A DNA stretch of 64,000 nt from an uncultured Cohaesibacter sp. (GCF_963678225.1 NZ_OY782764.1:2795001-2859000), one strand, 5' to 3'. Counted from the stretch's first letter, positions 42,578-54,426 are shown. Notes: generated by a model from the letters alone, not told the origin. Numbers and translations are program-made.

Positions 42578-43603
42578 CTATGCCAGAGCATCGGATGATG
42601 TGCGAGACGATTGGGCCTTTGCTTTTGTATCTGCTTCCAGCTTGGCTTCATTTTCTTGTTTGATGCGCTGGAGTGCTTTTTGGCAGGCCTCGCTCGTTTG
42701 AGGCAGATCGCGGGCAACCGTCTTGATTAATTCACGGAACCATTTGTGCCGAGGTGAATGGCGGTTGCGAATATGCCAGACCATGAAAAATTCGCTCGGA
42801 GCCAGTTCAAGGGGAGGGTTTACCCATGCAAGGCCGCGAAAGATCGAGTCAGCGAGGCGCGAAGGCGCTGTGGCCAGCATGTTTGTTCCGCGCACGACCA
42901 TCGCGGCGGAAGAAAAATTCGGTCCCAGATAGGATACGTTGCGAGAGCGCCCCAATTCGGCAAGGGCCTTGTCGACGGACGTGCTTTCGTTGCTATCCCA
43001 TGAGAGGATCGCGTGGTCGGCACTGCAAAAATCATCCAACCCCTGTGGAGCTTCCCGCACGGTGGGGTCGTAATAGGTCAGCATGCGGTCTCCGCACAGC
43101 TTGCTGACAACCAGATCGGTTGAGTCCTCTGGCGCATAGGGGCAGAGCTCGAGATCGGTGAAGCCCTTTTCAAGCGGATTCCGGACAGCCATGTTCAACT
43201 GATAAGTCTTGAGCGAACAATGGGGTGCTTCCTGCTTGAGCCGCTCGAAAATAGCCGGCACCAGCAAGTCATGCTCATAGTCGTTACAGACAATCGAAAA
43301 GCGGTCGCTGGAATTTTTGGGGTCAAAAACAGCCTGACTATAAAGAGACTCGATGCCCTTAAGAACAGAATCGATATCGCTCATCATCGTCTCGACCCGT
43401 TCCGTCGGCACCATGGCGCGCCCCACTTTCAGAAACAGCGGGTCACCCAGCATGCTACGCAGCCGGTCAAGAGAGTGGCTCACCGAAGACTGGGTCACAC
43501 CCAGAAGTCTGGCCGCCTCGGTCACGGAGCGATGCTCATGGATCAGTTTGATCATGTAGAGCGAGCGCCCGTCGAGAGACAAGTAATCGATATTCTTCAT
43601 CAT
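42578..43603 (-). CDS. LysR-family transcriptional regulator
   Basis: The 341-residue regulator has the LysR N-terminal helix-turn-helix (SLYMIKLIHEHRSVTEAARLLGVTQSSVSHSLDRLRSMLGDPLFL) and an effector domain in the remaining part, with a charged, alanine-rich C-terminal tail of about 30 residues. The arrangement of MVPTERVETMMSDIDSVLKGIE resembles the NodD/NahR-like branch. It is divergent from the flavodoxin-fold gene at 43739 with a 135-bp gap, the usual layout for a LysR protein and its target. Confidence 0.9.
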   Translation of the reverse strand: MMKNIDYLSLDGRSLYMIKLIHEHRSVTEAARLLGVTQSSVSHSLDRLRSMLGDPLFLKVGRAMVPTERVETMMSDIDSVLKGIESLYSQAVFDPKNSSDRFSIVCNDYEHDLLVPAIFERLKQEAPHCSLKTYQLNMAVRNPLEKGFTDLELCPYAPEDSTDLVVSKLCGDRMLTYYDPTVREAPQGLDDFCSADHAILSWDSNESTSVDKALAELGRSRNVSYLGPNFSSAAMVVRGTNMLATAPSRLADSIFRGLAWVNPPLELAPSEFFMVWHIRNRHSPRHKWFRELIKTVARDLPQTSEACQKALQRIKQENEAKLEADTKAKAQSSRTSSDALA

Positions 43604-43738
43604 AGCTATTAATATAATGCATTTGAAAACATTTTAACAATTCTTATTTTCGGCGAGATCAAACTAATCGTCTGTTTTTTGACGTGGTGAGCCAATTTCA
43701 AGATTCCCAAGATAATGGGCAAGAAAAAAAGGAAAATT

Positions 43739-44335
43739 ATGAAAATGACCGATGTCCGCGAAGCGTCCGTCGTCGTCTTGTATCACAGCGGATACGGACA
43801 TACTGAAGCTGTAGCCAAATCTGTTGCTAAGGGCGCTGAGTCCGTTGACGGCGTGTCCGTTCAGCAGATCAAGGCCGATGATGAAAATCTGAACTGGGAA
43901 GCACTGGCAGACGCTGACGCCATCATTTTCGGTAGCCCGACCTACATGGGCTCTGTTTCCGCACAATTCAAAACCTTCATGGATGCAAGCTCCAAAGTCT
44001 GGGCTTCCATGGGCTGGAAGGACAAACTGGCCGGTGGCTTTACCTGTTCTGCGTCGCAGTCTGGCGACAAGCTGAACACACTGATCCAGCTTGCCGTATT
44101 CTCCGCCCAGCATGGCATGCAGTGGATTTCCACCGGCACGCTGCCTGGCAATAACAGCTCTCAGGGATCCGTTGAAGATGTGAACCGTCTTGGTTCCACT
44201 TTGGGGCTTATGGCGCAGGCCAATGCAGACCAGGGCGCTGATGTAGCGCCTCCGGCAGCGGATCATCGCACAGCCGAGCTTTATGGTGCTCGCATTGCAG
44301 AAGCTGCAAAGCGCTGGAATGGCCTTGCTGGCTAA
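43739..44335 (+). CDS. Flavodoxin-like NAD(P)H:quinone oxidoreductase (WrbA-related)
   Basis: ATG 43739 follows AAGGAAAATT and fits the family start; an ATG eight codons earlier is in frame but has no ribosome-binding site. The 198-residue protein has the FMN phosphate loop VLYHSGYGHTEAVAKSV (P-loop-like SGYGHT), FGSPTYMGSVSAQFKTFMD and FTCSASQSGDKLNTLIQL. It should be a soluble FMN enzyme that reduces quinones or nitro compounds by two electrons. It is probably controlled by the divergent LysR regulator. Confidence 0.88.
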   Translation: MKMTDVREASVVVLYHSGYGHTEAVAKSVAKGAESVDGVSVQQIKADDENLNWEALADADAIIFGSPTYMGSVSAQFKTFMDASSKVWASMGWKDKLAGGFTCSASQSGDKLNTLIQLAVFSAQHGMQWISTGTLPGNNSSQGSVEDVNRLGSTLGLMAQANADQGADVAPPAADHRTAELYGARIAEAAKRWNGLAG

Positions 44336-44379
44336 GCCGAGGCTTGCTCTGCCGGAAGGTAGGAAAAGAAAATCAATCA

Positions 44380-44411
44380 AGCAGGGATGCCTCCGGCTCC
44401 CTGCTTTTTTC
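44380..44411 (+). terminator. Rho-independent terminator of the flavoprotein gene
   Basis: AGCAGGGA (44380-44387) pairs with TCCCTGCT (44398-44405) around a 10-nt loop. TTTTTT follows. Confidence 0.85.
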
Positions 44412-44516
44412 TTGTGATTGACGATTGGGGCAATTGAGATTGCCTCAAATCGGTTCTAAGCTGCAGCAAATTGGTGTGGATTGGCACAATTATGAATAGG
44501 GCTGAAGCGGTAAGCT

Positions 44517-45398
44517 ATGGCAGGAATTTATAAATTCAAAACCTCCCGGCTTGCTCATTGGGCGCTCTGGTTTGCCAGGCTCTCTATTCCCGTGGCCATT
44601 CTGTCCTTTCTGCTTATGCGGTTTGGCGGTTTGCATCCTTCGATCGCCCTTTATTGTTTTGTGGCGTCGGTCTGTCTGGCGCTGTTGTCCATTCTGACAA
44701 GCTGGGTTGCTTTCCACGCCATCTGGTTCGATGGTCAAAAGGGAGGTCGTGCGCTGTGGGGCGCATTTTTGCGCAGTCTGGTTGTGCTCTTGCCCACTCT
44801 GGTTTTCGCCTATTTTTATTTCACGTTGCCGCCTTTTTCCGATCTTTCTACCAATCCACTCGATCCACCAGAATTTGTTGCCGCCTGGCAAATACGCGGT
44901 GATTCCGACAATGCCTTGTCCGTTGCCTCGCTGGATATGCGCGAAAGGCAGGCGCTGGCTTATCCTGCCCTTAAAAGCCAGACTTACGCCCAGTCCGTCG
45001 CATTGATGCAATTGGCGATTGCTGATGAATTGGCAAAGAATGAATGGCAGATATTGCGTGCGGAAGAACAGCAGGACGAAGACGGAAACGCTTATTACGA
45101 AGCCTATACACGGTCGGTCTTTACCGGATTGCGCTATGTGGTCAGCATTCGCCTCAGTCCAGCCGGAGAAGATGAAACCAGACTTGATATGCGGTCGGCC
45201 TCACTGTGGGGCCCGCGCGACTTTGGCATGAACGCACGCAGAATTCTGGGCTTTATCTCCGGGGTTGAGAGCCGTCTGGACACCAATGCGCAGCGCTATG
45301 AACTCAAGTTGGAAGAAATCGAGCGGTTGCGCCGCCTGCAAAGGGGACCTATTCCTCGTCCCAAACCGGAGAATTTGGGCCAGAGCGCCACGGGCTAG
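44517..45398 (+). CDS. DUF1499 membrane-anchored protein
   Basis: The 293-residue protein has three hydrophobic segments in the first 110 residues and then a soluble DUF1499 domain (about 115-260), seen in PPEFVAAWQIRGDSDN, YPALKSQTYAQSV, FTGLRYVVSIRLSPAGEDETRLDMRSASLWGPRDFGMNARRI. The domain occurs alone or membrane-anchored in many Alphaproteobacteria and has no assigned role. A proline-rich tail closes the protein. It is convergent with the metallo-beta-lactamase-fold gene, leaving 12 bp. Confidence 0.83.
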   Translation: MAGIYKFKTSRLAHWALWFARLSIPVAILSFLLMRFGGLHPSIALYCFVASVCLALLSILTSWVAFHAIWFDGQKGGRALWGAFLRSLVVLLPTLVFAYFYFTLPPFSDLSTNPLDPPEFVAAWQIRGDSDNALSVASLDMRERQALAYPALKSQTYAQSVALMQLAIADELAKNEWQILRAEEQQDEDGNAYYEAYTRSVFTGLRYVVSIRLSPAGEDETRLDMRSASLWGPRDFGMNARRILGFISGVESRLDTNAQRYELKLEEIERLRRLQRGPIPRPKPENLGQSATG

Positions 45399-45410
45399 TG
45401 GGCCTAAATC

Positions 45411-46340
45411 TCAAGACCTACGACGGGGTTGTACCAACTGATAACGGGCTGAGAGGGTCGCTTCTGCATCCAGACACTGCACGATGCCCCGCGCCAAGAG
45501 ATACTCCATCTGCGCAAACATGGAGAGTGCGGCTGCCCCATGCAATGACGGGTCAACATCCTTGTAAAGCGTGGCGACCATATCCGGAATGGTGTTCTCG
45601 CCAGCTTGAAGGTGTTCAATAAGGGCTTGTTCGCGCTTTTCCCGATGATACTTGAGCCCGGCAAGGAAGGTATGCGGATCGGAGATAACGCCACCATGTC
45701 CGGGCCAATAGAGCCGATCTTGCCGCTGCATGAGTTTGTTGATGCTATGCATGTAAGAGGCCATGGAGCCATCTGGCGGCGCGATGATTGAAGTCGACCA
45801 CGCCATGGCATGGTCGCCGCAGAACAAGCCGCTGCCATCTGGAAAGCCAAATGAAAGATGATTGACCGTGTGCCCCGGCGTGTGCACCACTTCCAGCGCC
45901 CAGTCTTCACCCTGCACAAGCTCTCCATCAACGAGAAACTGATCGATCTCCAGATTGGCATCGCCTTCTGCATCCAGCGGATTGGCTTCATCTCTGTGAA
46001 GAGGGCGCGTGGGGCGGTGGATGCCTTCGGCATAGACTGGGGCGCCACAATGTTCCTTAAGAAGACGCGCACCGGGGGAGTGATCAGCATGGCTATGCGT
46101 AATAAGAATGTGTGTGATCATCTCTCCGGCAGTGGCTTGCATCAGGGCATCAATATGCTCCGGGTCAGCCGGACCCGGATCTATGATCGCAACCTTTCCA
46201 TGTCCAACAATATAGCTGTTGGTGCCCATGAAGGTGAAAGGACCGGGGTTGTTGCAGGTCACACGCCTGACGTTGGGGGTAAGCGTTACGGCTGTGCCGT
46301 AAGCGGGAGAGAAATCCCGGTCAAATTCAAGGTCTGCCAT
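45411..46340 (-). CDS. Metallo-beta-lactamase-fold hydrolase (LACTB2-like)
   Basis: The 309-residue protein has the metal motif THSHADHSPGA (HxHxDH), HTPGHTVNHLSF, FCGDHAMAW with the bridging Asp, and WPGHGG. The C-terminal part (about 225-305) resembles the winged-helix domain of LACTB2-type proteins, which act as endoribonucleases in mitochondria. In bacteria they are mostly annotated as MBL-fold metallo-hydrolases. With intact ligands it should be active on an ester, thioester or RNA substrate; this cannot be decided from sequence. Beta-lactam resistance is unlikely. Confidence 0.88.
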   Translation of the reverse strand: MADLEFDRDFSPAYGTAVTLTPNVRRVTCNNPGPFTFMGTNSYIVGHGKVAIIDPGPADPEHIDALMQATAGEMITHILITHSHADHSPGARLLKEHCGAPVYAEGIHRPTRPLHRDEANPLDAEGDANLEIDQFLVDGELVQGEDWALEVVHTPGHTVNHLSFGFPDGSGLFCGDHAMAWSTSIIAPPDGSMASYMHSINKLMQRQDRLYWPGHGGVISDPHTFLAGLKYHREKREQALIEHLQAGENTIPDMVATLYKDVDPSLHGAAALSMFAQMEYLLARGIVQCLDAEATLSARYQLVQPRRRS

Positions 46341-46789
46341 TTATGAGATCCTGCTGGATATGCTGCAAGCAGCTTGACTGGTTGGAGCCTGCTTCGGTGC
46401 AAAGAAAAAAATCAAGAATACCAGAGATTTTCGGCCGTCCCGAGGCGTTTTGACACTTATATGACAGCCAGAGGATCGCATGCAAGAATAGGAAAAAAGA
46501 ATAGTATAGAAGAAATGTTTTTGAGCAAATATGAATATTATGAAGTGTAAACAGATCCTTATACTCTAATTCTGTGGAAATTAGGAAATTGTGAAGTAAC
46601 TTTCGTTGCAAGAAAGGCTTGCGTAACCCTTTGTTTGCTACGTTGAATTACATAGTTTTCCACGCATTAATGTCGGGGAATGGCTAAAAATATAGGTAAA
46701 TCAATTAATTTCTACCGTTTAGTCAATATTAACCGGCTTTAAGTGAAACTAACCATGCTAATATTGCCTATTGAATAAATTTGGCAATA
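46341..46789. other. AT-rich intergenic region
   Basis: About 450 bp of low-GC sequence lies between the MBL-fold gene and the PAS gene, with no gene or RNA I can recognise. The promoter of the PAS gene lies at its right end. Confidence 0.4.
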
Positions 46790-46818
46790 TTGTCGGATTT
46801 GTACAGTATTACTATAGT
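46790..46818 (+). promoter_or_regulatory. Probable sigma-70 promoter of the PAS-chemoreceptor operon
   Basis: TTGTCG (46790-46795), a 17-bp spacer and TATAGT (46813-46818) sit 18 bp before the ATG of the PAS gene. This leaves a short leader with AAGG as ribosome-binding site. Confidence 0.45.
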
Positions 46819-46835
46819 AAAAAGGCTTCTGACCC

Positions 46836-47387
46836 ATGTCTGTTGAGCAGTCAGTAACTGGTGTAGAAAGATTCTTTGGTGATGACGACATCATCGTCAG
46901 TAAGACCGATTTATCGGGGCGCCTGACTTATGCAAACAAAATATTCCTCGATATTTCCGGATATACAGAAAAAGAAGTCCTGGGCAAACCGCATAATCTG
47001 ATCCGCCACCCATACATGCCAAGAACTATCTTCAAACTTCTCTGGGATTCCATCGAGAGCGGCCACGAGATCTTCGCATATGTCAATAATCGTTGCAAAA
47101 ACGGCGATCACTACTGGGTCTATGCCCATGTGACGCCGAGTTGGAACAATGAGGGCAAGGTCAGCGGGTTCCATTCCAATCGGCGTGTGCCCGATCAGGA
47201 AATACTTCAGACGCATGTAATCCCGCTCTATGAGAAGATCCGCACCGCTGAGAAATCAGTTACCAACCGGAAGGACGGACTAAAGGCTGGCATGCAAGTC
47301 ATCGACTCGCTTCTGGCTGAAAAGGGTCTTCAGTATGATGAGTTTATCGCAACTTTGGGGCAAAAAAAGAGGCGGGGCTACCGCTGA
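46836..47387 (+). CDS. PAS-domain sensor protein (Aer-like, soluble)
   Basis: The 183-residue protein has one PAS domain (about 18-125) with the Aer-type features DIIVSKTDLSGRLTYANKIFLDISGY, GKPHNLIRHPYMPRTIF and NRCKNGDHYWVYAHVTPSW. The NLIRHPxMP segment is typical of FAD-binding aerotaxis PAS domains. A helical tail of about 55 residues follows. It lacks any HAMP, transmembrane or signalling domain, which are instead found in the next gene, 51 bp downstream. The two together look like a split energy/redox sensor. Confidence 0.88.
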   Translation: MSVEQSVTGVERFFGDDDIIVSKTDLSGRLTYANKIFLDISGYTEKEVLGKPHNLIRHPYMPRTIFKLLWDSIESGHEIFAYVNNRCKNGDHYWVYAHVTPSWNNEGKVSGFHSNRRVPDQEILQTHVIPLYEKIRTAEKSVTNRKDGLKAGMQVIDSLLAEKGLQYDEFIATLGQKKRRGYR

Positions 47388-47438
47388 TCGGTGAGAATAT
47401 CACTGTCATGCGGTTCAATGTTCCGGAGGAGAAACCAG

Positions 47439-48599
47439 ATGGTTTTTGTTAAGAAGTCCGCTTCCATCAGAAAGGCGATGGAGGTTTGTAAGGCGGTCGC
47501 TGATGGCGATTTTTCCGTGCGCATCACAAATATTGATGACAAGGGAGAAATGGGCCAGTTGATGCATGCGATCAACCAGATGATTGACCGCTCTGATGCT
47601 TACATCCGGGAATCAAAAGCCTGTCTGGACTATGTGTCGCGCAACCAGCATTTTCGCCTGATCGCGGAAAAAGGCATGGTGGGTGATTTCAAGCGCGCGG
47701 CTGAAAGTATCAACCGTGCAACATGGAAGATCAAGCAACGCCACGACCAGTTTGACGAAATGGGCACCAGATTCGAACATGAGCTGGACCATATCGTTGA
47801 AAGCATGACTGGCATGATTTCCAATCTGCAGGGGGCTTCAAAGAAAGTGTCTACCGCCTCTCATGGGGCACAGGAACAATCTTTGATCGTGGCCTCTGGG
47901 GCCGAGCAGGCTTCAGCCAACATGCAGTCTGTTTCAGAGGCTGTCGAGCAGCTCACCGATGCCATCGCGGAAATCAACTCGCAGGTGGTCAATAGCAGCA
48001 GCATAGCACGGCAGTCTGTTGAGAAATCGCACGATATGAGTGGTGAGATCTCCAGTCTGGCAACGGCCTCCCAGCAGATTAGCGAAGTCGTCTCCCTTAT
48101 TTCCGATATCGCCGCGCAAACCAATCTGCTGGCTCTGAACGCCACAATCGAGGCCGCGCGTGCCGGAGAAGCAGGCAAGGGCTTTGCCATTGTGGCGCAG
48201 GAAGTCAAGAATTTGTCGGCTCAGACAGCCGAGGCGACTGAGCAGATTTCGGGCCAGATCAGCGGACTGCAACAGGCGACAGAACGCGCGGTGCGTGCGA
48301 ATGATGATATCTCCAAGACCATTGAACGGGTAAGCGAAATTTCCACCGCCATTGCGGCCGCCGTCGAGCAGCAAAGTGCATCAACGCGTGAAATTTCATC
48401 AAACATCGAAGAAGCCGCCGTCGGGACGCAGGATGTCAGCCGTGGTGTTTCCGAAGTCAAGGAAGCAACGACGATTACGGAAGAAACCGCCAAGGAAGTG
48501 TTGGCAGTTTCCGAAAATCTGGTTCAACAGGAAGGCAGTCTGGCCAACTTGCGCGAAGAGCTCATGCGTTTCATGGGCGAAGTGCGCAAGGTGGGGTGA
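47439..48599 (+). CDS. Soluble methyl-accepting chemotaxis protein
   Basis: ATG 47439 was chosen for its GGAGGAG 7 nt upstream; a GTG 48 nt earlier is in frame. The 386-residue protein has no transmembrane segment. A HAMP-like stretch ([34 protein letters not shown]) is followed by a second such segment and then the MCP signalling domain (about 130-380), with the hairpin tip [38 protein letters not shown] that contacts CheA and CheW. It ends GEVRKVG without a CheR pentapeptide. It likely signals together with the PAS protein encoded just before it. Confidence 0.92.
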   Translation: MVFVKKSASIRKAMEVCKAVADGDFSVRITNIDDKGEMGQLMHAINQMIDRSDAYIRESKACLDYVSRNQHFRLIAEKGMVGDFKRAAESINRATWKIKQRHDQFDEMGTRFEHELDHIVESMTGMISNLQGASKKVSTASHGAQEQSLIVASGAEQASANMQSVSEAVEQLTDAIAEINSQVVNSSSIARQSVEKSHDMSGEISSLATASQQISEVVSLISDIAAQTNLLALNATIEAARAGEAGKGFAIVAQEVKNLSAQTAEATEQISGQISGLQQATERAVRANDDISKTIERVSEISTAIAAAVEQQSASTREISSNIEEAAVGTQDVSRGVSEVKEATTITEETAKEVLAVSENLVQQEGSLANLREELMRFMGEVRKVG

Positions 48600-48632
48600 T
48601 CCTGCCCTGTGACAATGAGCTTGAATGTGAAG

Positions 48633-48666
48633 AAGGCGGCCCCATATCGGGAGCCGCCTTTTTATT
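48633..48666. terminator. Terminator between the chemoreceptor and pgm genes
   Basis: AAGGCGGC (48633-48640) pairs with GCCGCCTT (48653-48660), followed by TTTTTATTT. It ends the chemoreceptor operon and may also act on the convergent pgm transcript. Confidence 0.8.
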
Positions 48667-48719
48667 TCGAATCTTGTTCAGTCTGTGCGCCAAAAGGCGG
48701 CGCGTCGTCTCTCTTGAGA

Positions 48720-50870
<2,151 letters not shown>

Positions 50871-51764
50871 TCACACGCGTGCGCGTCGACTGTTCAGCAC
50901 AATGCCAATGGCAATAAAAGCAATGCCCACCAGATGATATCCCTGTAGGCGCTCGCCCAGCAGGAAGAAGGCGAGAATCGCCACCCAAACCGGCATCAGG
51001 TGAATGAATACACCTGCCTTGGAAGGGCCTATGAGGCCTACGCCCTTGTTCCAGCTGAAATAGGCCAGAAGCGAAGCAATGAAAGTCACGTAGACAATCG
51101 CAGCCAAATTTGTCGGCGTGAGCGTAACTGGCTGATAGGTGAGGGTTTCCCAGATATAGAGCGGAAGCAGGATCGTCGCGCCGAGGCCGGTGATCACCAT
51201 CAGCATGACAAGCGGATCAAGGGTTAAGGGGCGCATTTTGACCGTGATCGAATATAGAGCCCAGACAATGGCTGCTCCGACCATCCAGATGTCACCGACG
51301 GTGAATTTGAGATGGAACAGAGTTGTCAGCTCTCCGGATGTGATGACAAAGATGACCCCGAAAAAGGAGATCAAAATCCCTGCAATCTGCGCAAGGCCGA
51401 GTTTGTCCTTGAGAATGAATACCGAGAGCAACGCCATGATGGCGGGGCAAGTGGCCAGAATCAGTGTCGAGTTGATAGCAGTGGTGCTGTGCAAGGCCTG
51501 ATATTGCAGCGGGTTGAAAGCGGCAATGCCTGTTGCCGACATGGCAAGCAACAGCTTCCAGTGCTTGCGGATAACCGGCCAGTTGGCGGGCAGCTTGCGG
51601 GCTGTGAAAAACAACAGAATTAGGCAGCAAAAGAACCAGCGCCAGAAGGACAGGCCAAGCGGAGGAAGATCGCCCCGAACGGCGCGCCCGATCACAACAT
51701 TTCCGCCCCAGCACAAGGTTGCGAGGGCCAGAGGAGCATAGGCGGCAATATTGTTGTTTTTCAT
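50871..51764 (-). CDS. EamA/DMT-family transporter
   Basis: The 297-residue protein has ten hydrophobic segments in two EamA repeats: WGGNVVIGRAVRGDLPPLGLSFWRWFF with SATGIAAFNPLQYQALHSTTAINSTLI in the first, and a matching second half with FIASLLAYFSWNKGVGLIGPSKAGVFIHLMPVWV. It is a drug/metabolite-type exporter or importer of small metabolites such as amino acids. Substrate unknown. It is divergent from the DJ-1/PfpI gene with 134 bp between. Confidence 0.9.
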   Translation of the reverse strand: MKNNNIAAYAPLALATLCWGGNVVIGRAVRGDLPPLGLSFWRWFFCCLILLFFTARKLPANWPVIRKHWKLLLAMSATGIAAFNPLQYQALHSTTAINSTLILATCPAIMALLSVFILKDKLGLAQIAGILISFFGVIFVITSGELTTLFHLKFTVGDIWMVGAAIVWALYSITVKMRPLTLDPLVMLMVITGLGATILLPLYIWETLTYQPVTLTPTNLAAIVYVTFIASLLAYFSWNKGVGLIGPSKAGVFIHLMPVWVAILAFFLLGERLQGYHLVGIAFIAIGIVLNSRRARV

Positions 51765-51898
51765 GAATTTTGCTTTTTAAAGAAAGGAAGACTGTAAGGA
51801 AGGCTTTCTCCTTCGCATATTTTGATCTTGCGTGGAAGGAAAAAGACGCTCCATAGTGGGCCTGTTTTTCTCGTGATAGAAGCGACAAGGCGGCGCAT

Positions 51899-52513
51899 AT
51901 GGGTATGAAAATCGGGATATTGATATTCGAGGATGTTGAAGAGCTTGATTTTGTCGGGCCTTGGGAAGTGTTCACCATGACCAACGCCGTCAGCATCGCC
52001 AAAGGTGAGGAGCCCCTCTTCGAAATGGCGCTCATCGCGCCAGATGTCGAGCCAGTCACCTGCGCCAAGGGCATGCGGGTGTTGCCGGACAAGACGATGG
52101 CCGATACCGATGGTCTCGATGTGATTCTTGTGCCCGGTGGACAGGGAACCCGTCGCGAAGTGAATAATCCGGCCATCATCAACTGGATTGCCGAAATCGG
52201 TCAGGGGGCACAATGGGTGACCAGCGTCTGCACCGGTTCTCTTCTCCTCACCGCAGCTGGCCTGACCAAGGGTAAGAAAATCACCACCCATCACGGTGCC
52301 GTGGATCTGGTCAAGGCCCGACCGGAAAAACCTGATGTACGTGGTGAATATCGCTATGTGCGCGATGGCAATCTGGTGACCAGCGCGGGCGTTTCCGCTG
52401 GTATCGACATGAGCCTTTGGCTCGTGGGCGAGTGGTATGGCCCCGATTTTGCGCGCGCCGTACAAAAGGCCATGCAGTATGATCCGGTTCCGCCTTATTC
52501 GGCGCTGACCTGA
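51899..52513 (+). CDS. DJ-1/PfpI-family protein
   Basis: The 204-residue protein has the DJ-1/PfpI fold: KIGILIFEDVEELDFVGPWEVF with a conserved Glu, LVPGGQGTR and the nucleophile elbow VTSVCTGSLLL with Cys111, followed by ITTHHGAVDLVKARPEKPDV. This form resembles isonitrile hydratase and the N-terminal domain of amidase-like AraC regulators, but no DNA-binding domain is present. It may be a hydratase, glyoxalase or amidase. Its 3' end overlaps the convergent MATE gene by 19 bp. Confidence 0.86.
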   Translation: MGMKIGILIFEDVEELDFVGPWEVFTMTNAVSIAKGEEPLFEMALIAPDVEPVTCAKGMRVLPDKTMADTDGLDVILVPGGQGTRREVNNPAIINWIAEIGQGAQWVTSVCTGSLLLTAAGLTKGKKITTHHGAVDLVKARPEKPDVRGEYRYVRDGNLVTSAGVSAGIDMSLWLVGEWYGPDFARAVQKAMQYDPVPPYSALT

Positions 52514-53898
52514 GGGTAGTCGCTATCTGCGCCGAGGCCCTCGGCAAAGGCACGCCTTTTAAGCCTCAGCGCCATGATGCCGAGCCGCAACGTTTCTTCC
52601 AGAATGAGAATGCCATAGACGATATAGAGAGACAGCTCAAAGACATGGGTGCAGATGAGCAAGAGCGGCACCCCGAAGCCCCACTGTAGCCCGACCTGTA
52701 CCCAGAACACCCATTTGGGCCGGTCTGTCGCACGCAATATGGCGCCGATGGTGACTGATGCCGTGCGCACCAGAACCAGCAGGCCGCCATAGGGGATCAA
52801 CAACAGGAAATTGATTCGAACCCAGTCGGAAATGTGCCATGACAGCGCGTCTGCAAGCAGCGTTACGCCAACAAACAGCAGCGCAAGGCGTGGTGCCAGC
52901 AAGCGCAGGGCTGTCAGGATCGAGCGGATCGCCTTGCGCAATTCCGGGCTGCCGGGCTCCAGATCCGCGCAGGTGAGAGTAGCCGACATGGCAACCGCTC
53001 GCCCGAGCACATTGGCAACCGAGAGCCATGGGGTCATAAGCGCCAGAGCAGCAAAGGTCAAATAGGGTTGCTGGGCAAACAGCAACTGATAGGCCTGGGC
53101 CCCCACAATGAGCGCGGCCACATTCAGCATGACCGGTATCAAAACCGAACGCGGCAACAGCGTCTCGCGATCATAGTCGGTGCCTCCTGACGTTTCTGCG
53201 GCGCTTTTGTCCCGCAGTGCCACGCGCATGTCGCGTACCGTCAGCACAACAAGATAGATGAGTCGCGCGCTTTGACTGACGAGGGTTGCGATTGCTGCTC
53301 CCTTGATTCCCAGTTCTGGGGCGCCAAACCATCCATAGATCAACAAGGCATTGAGAATGACATTGAGCGGCAACTCGATGGCAAATCCTCGCAATTCTCG
53401 CGGTGCCTGTCGCCTCACATCGAAACTGATGGTCAAGAGATAGGCCGCAAAGCTGAGGGGCAGGGCATAAACCATGAGCGCCAGATAGCGCTTGGCGGCA
53501 AAGCCGATGCCGGACGTCGTAGCCAGCCAATCAACAAGAAAGTTGATGTTGAAGCGAAAGAGCAGGACCAGAATAATGCTGTGGCCGAGCCCTAGCGCCA
53601 TCATGCGCAGGAGCCTCTTGTAATAGAGGTGCATATCCCCCGCGCCAAAAGCTCGCGTCAAAAGAATCTGTGCGCCCGACCCCAGTCCGAACAACAGCGC
53701 CATGAAGACGCCATAAAGGCCAGCACACAGGCCAAGGCCTGCCAATGATTCATCGCCAATCGGCCCCACCATGTTGGCGTCAATCAGAATCGCTGAGGTG
53801 GAAAATAGCCCGGACAAGGACAGAAAACCCGCCAACTTGAGAATGGACGGCGTTTCGCGATCGAGCAAGGCAGACTTGGGCGAAGGATTGGCTGACAC
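52495..53898 (-). CDS. MATE-family efflux transporter
   Basis: The 467-residue protein has twelve hydrophobic segments in two MatE halves: FLSLSGLFSTSAILIDANMVGPIGDESLAGLGLCAGLYGVF and GLGSGAQILLTRAFGAGD in the first, with a related layout after a long loop around residues 215-240. MATE proteins export organic cations or drugs with Na+ or H+ antiport. Here the Na+ gradient made by Nqr would be available. Substrate cannot be predicted. It overlaps the convergent DJ-1 gene by 19 bp. Confidence 0.9.
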   Translation of the reverse strand: MSANPSPKSALLDRETPSILKLAGFLSLSGLFSTSAILIDANMVGPIGDESLAGLGLCAGLYGVFMALLFGLGSGAQILLTRAFGAGDMHLYYKRLLRMMALGLGHSIILVLLFRFNINFLVDWLATTSGIGFAAKRYLALMVYALPLSFAAYLLTISFDVRRQAPRELRGFAIELPLNVILNALLIYGWFGAPELGIKGAAIATLVSQSARLIYLVVLTVRDMRVALRDKSAAETSGGTDYDRETLLPRSVLIPVMLNVAALIVGAQAYQLLFAQQPYLTFAALALMTPWLSVANVLGRAVAMSATLTCADLEPGSPELRKAIRSILTALRLLAPRLALLFVGVTLLADALSWHISDWVRINFLLLIPYGGLLVLVRTASVTIGAILRATDRPKWVFWVQVGLQWGFGVPLLLICTHVFELSLYIVYGILILEETLRLGIMALRLKRRAFAEGLGADSDYPQVSAE

Positions 53899-54000
53899 GG
53901 AAATAATGAAATCTTCTATTTGCGAATGGTTGGCGTTGGGCGGACATTAGGCTAAATTGCCCGCAATGCCAATGAAGAAGACCCCAAATCCTGAAAGCGG

Positions 54001-54198
54001 TTGCTCGTGTCCAATCTTGTAATTTCCAGCCCCTATCTGGGGATCGCCGTTCTTGTCATTTTCGTTCTGTCCGGCAAAGTTTTTCGCGACAACTGGAAAG
54101 CGGCCGGGCCACACTGGAAGCGCAACTGCTGGCTCTCGGGAATCGTGGCGACCTTCTGCTTTCTTGCGCTGGCCTTCATTCCCTTCGTGCCTCACTGA
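54001..54198 (+). CDS. Small two-helix membrane protein
   Basis: The frame starts at TTG 54001 (or GTG 54007, which has GAAAGCGG upstream) and gives 63-65 residues with two hydrophobic segments (SPYLGIAVLVIFVLSG and SGIVATFCFLALAFIPF) separated by a basic amphipathic loop (RDNWKAAGPHWKRNC). The loop-helix arrangement is typical of real small membrane proteins. I do not recognise the family. It is an isolated gene 103 bp from the start of the divergent MATE gene. Confidence 0.5.
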   Translation: MLVSNLVISSPYLGIAVLVIFVLSGKVFRDNWKAAGPHWKRNCWLSGIVATFCFLALAFIPFVPH

Positions 54199-54426
54199 AG
54201 GTCTGTTTTCTGCAGATTTGTCTCACGCATACTGTCATCGCATTGCGCTTTGAAAGGGGCATCCCTGAGCGCACCATTCTAACTATGTCTGCCCTCGTTA
54301 TAGTGTCGGTTTATGCTTCCAATTCATGAGTGTTAGGACTGCTGGCAGGATTGTATCCAGTCACGCTTGGATTAGGTTCGCGATAGAAACATGGATAAAA
54401 ATCCGGCAAACCAGAAGAGACCCATC

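Noticed and set aside
45411-46340. Beta-lactamase
   Set aside because: The MBL fold alone does not imply it; there is no signal peptide and the C-terminal domain is of the LACTB2 type.
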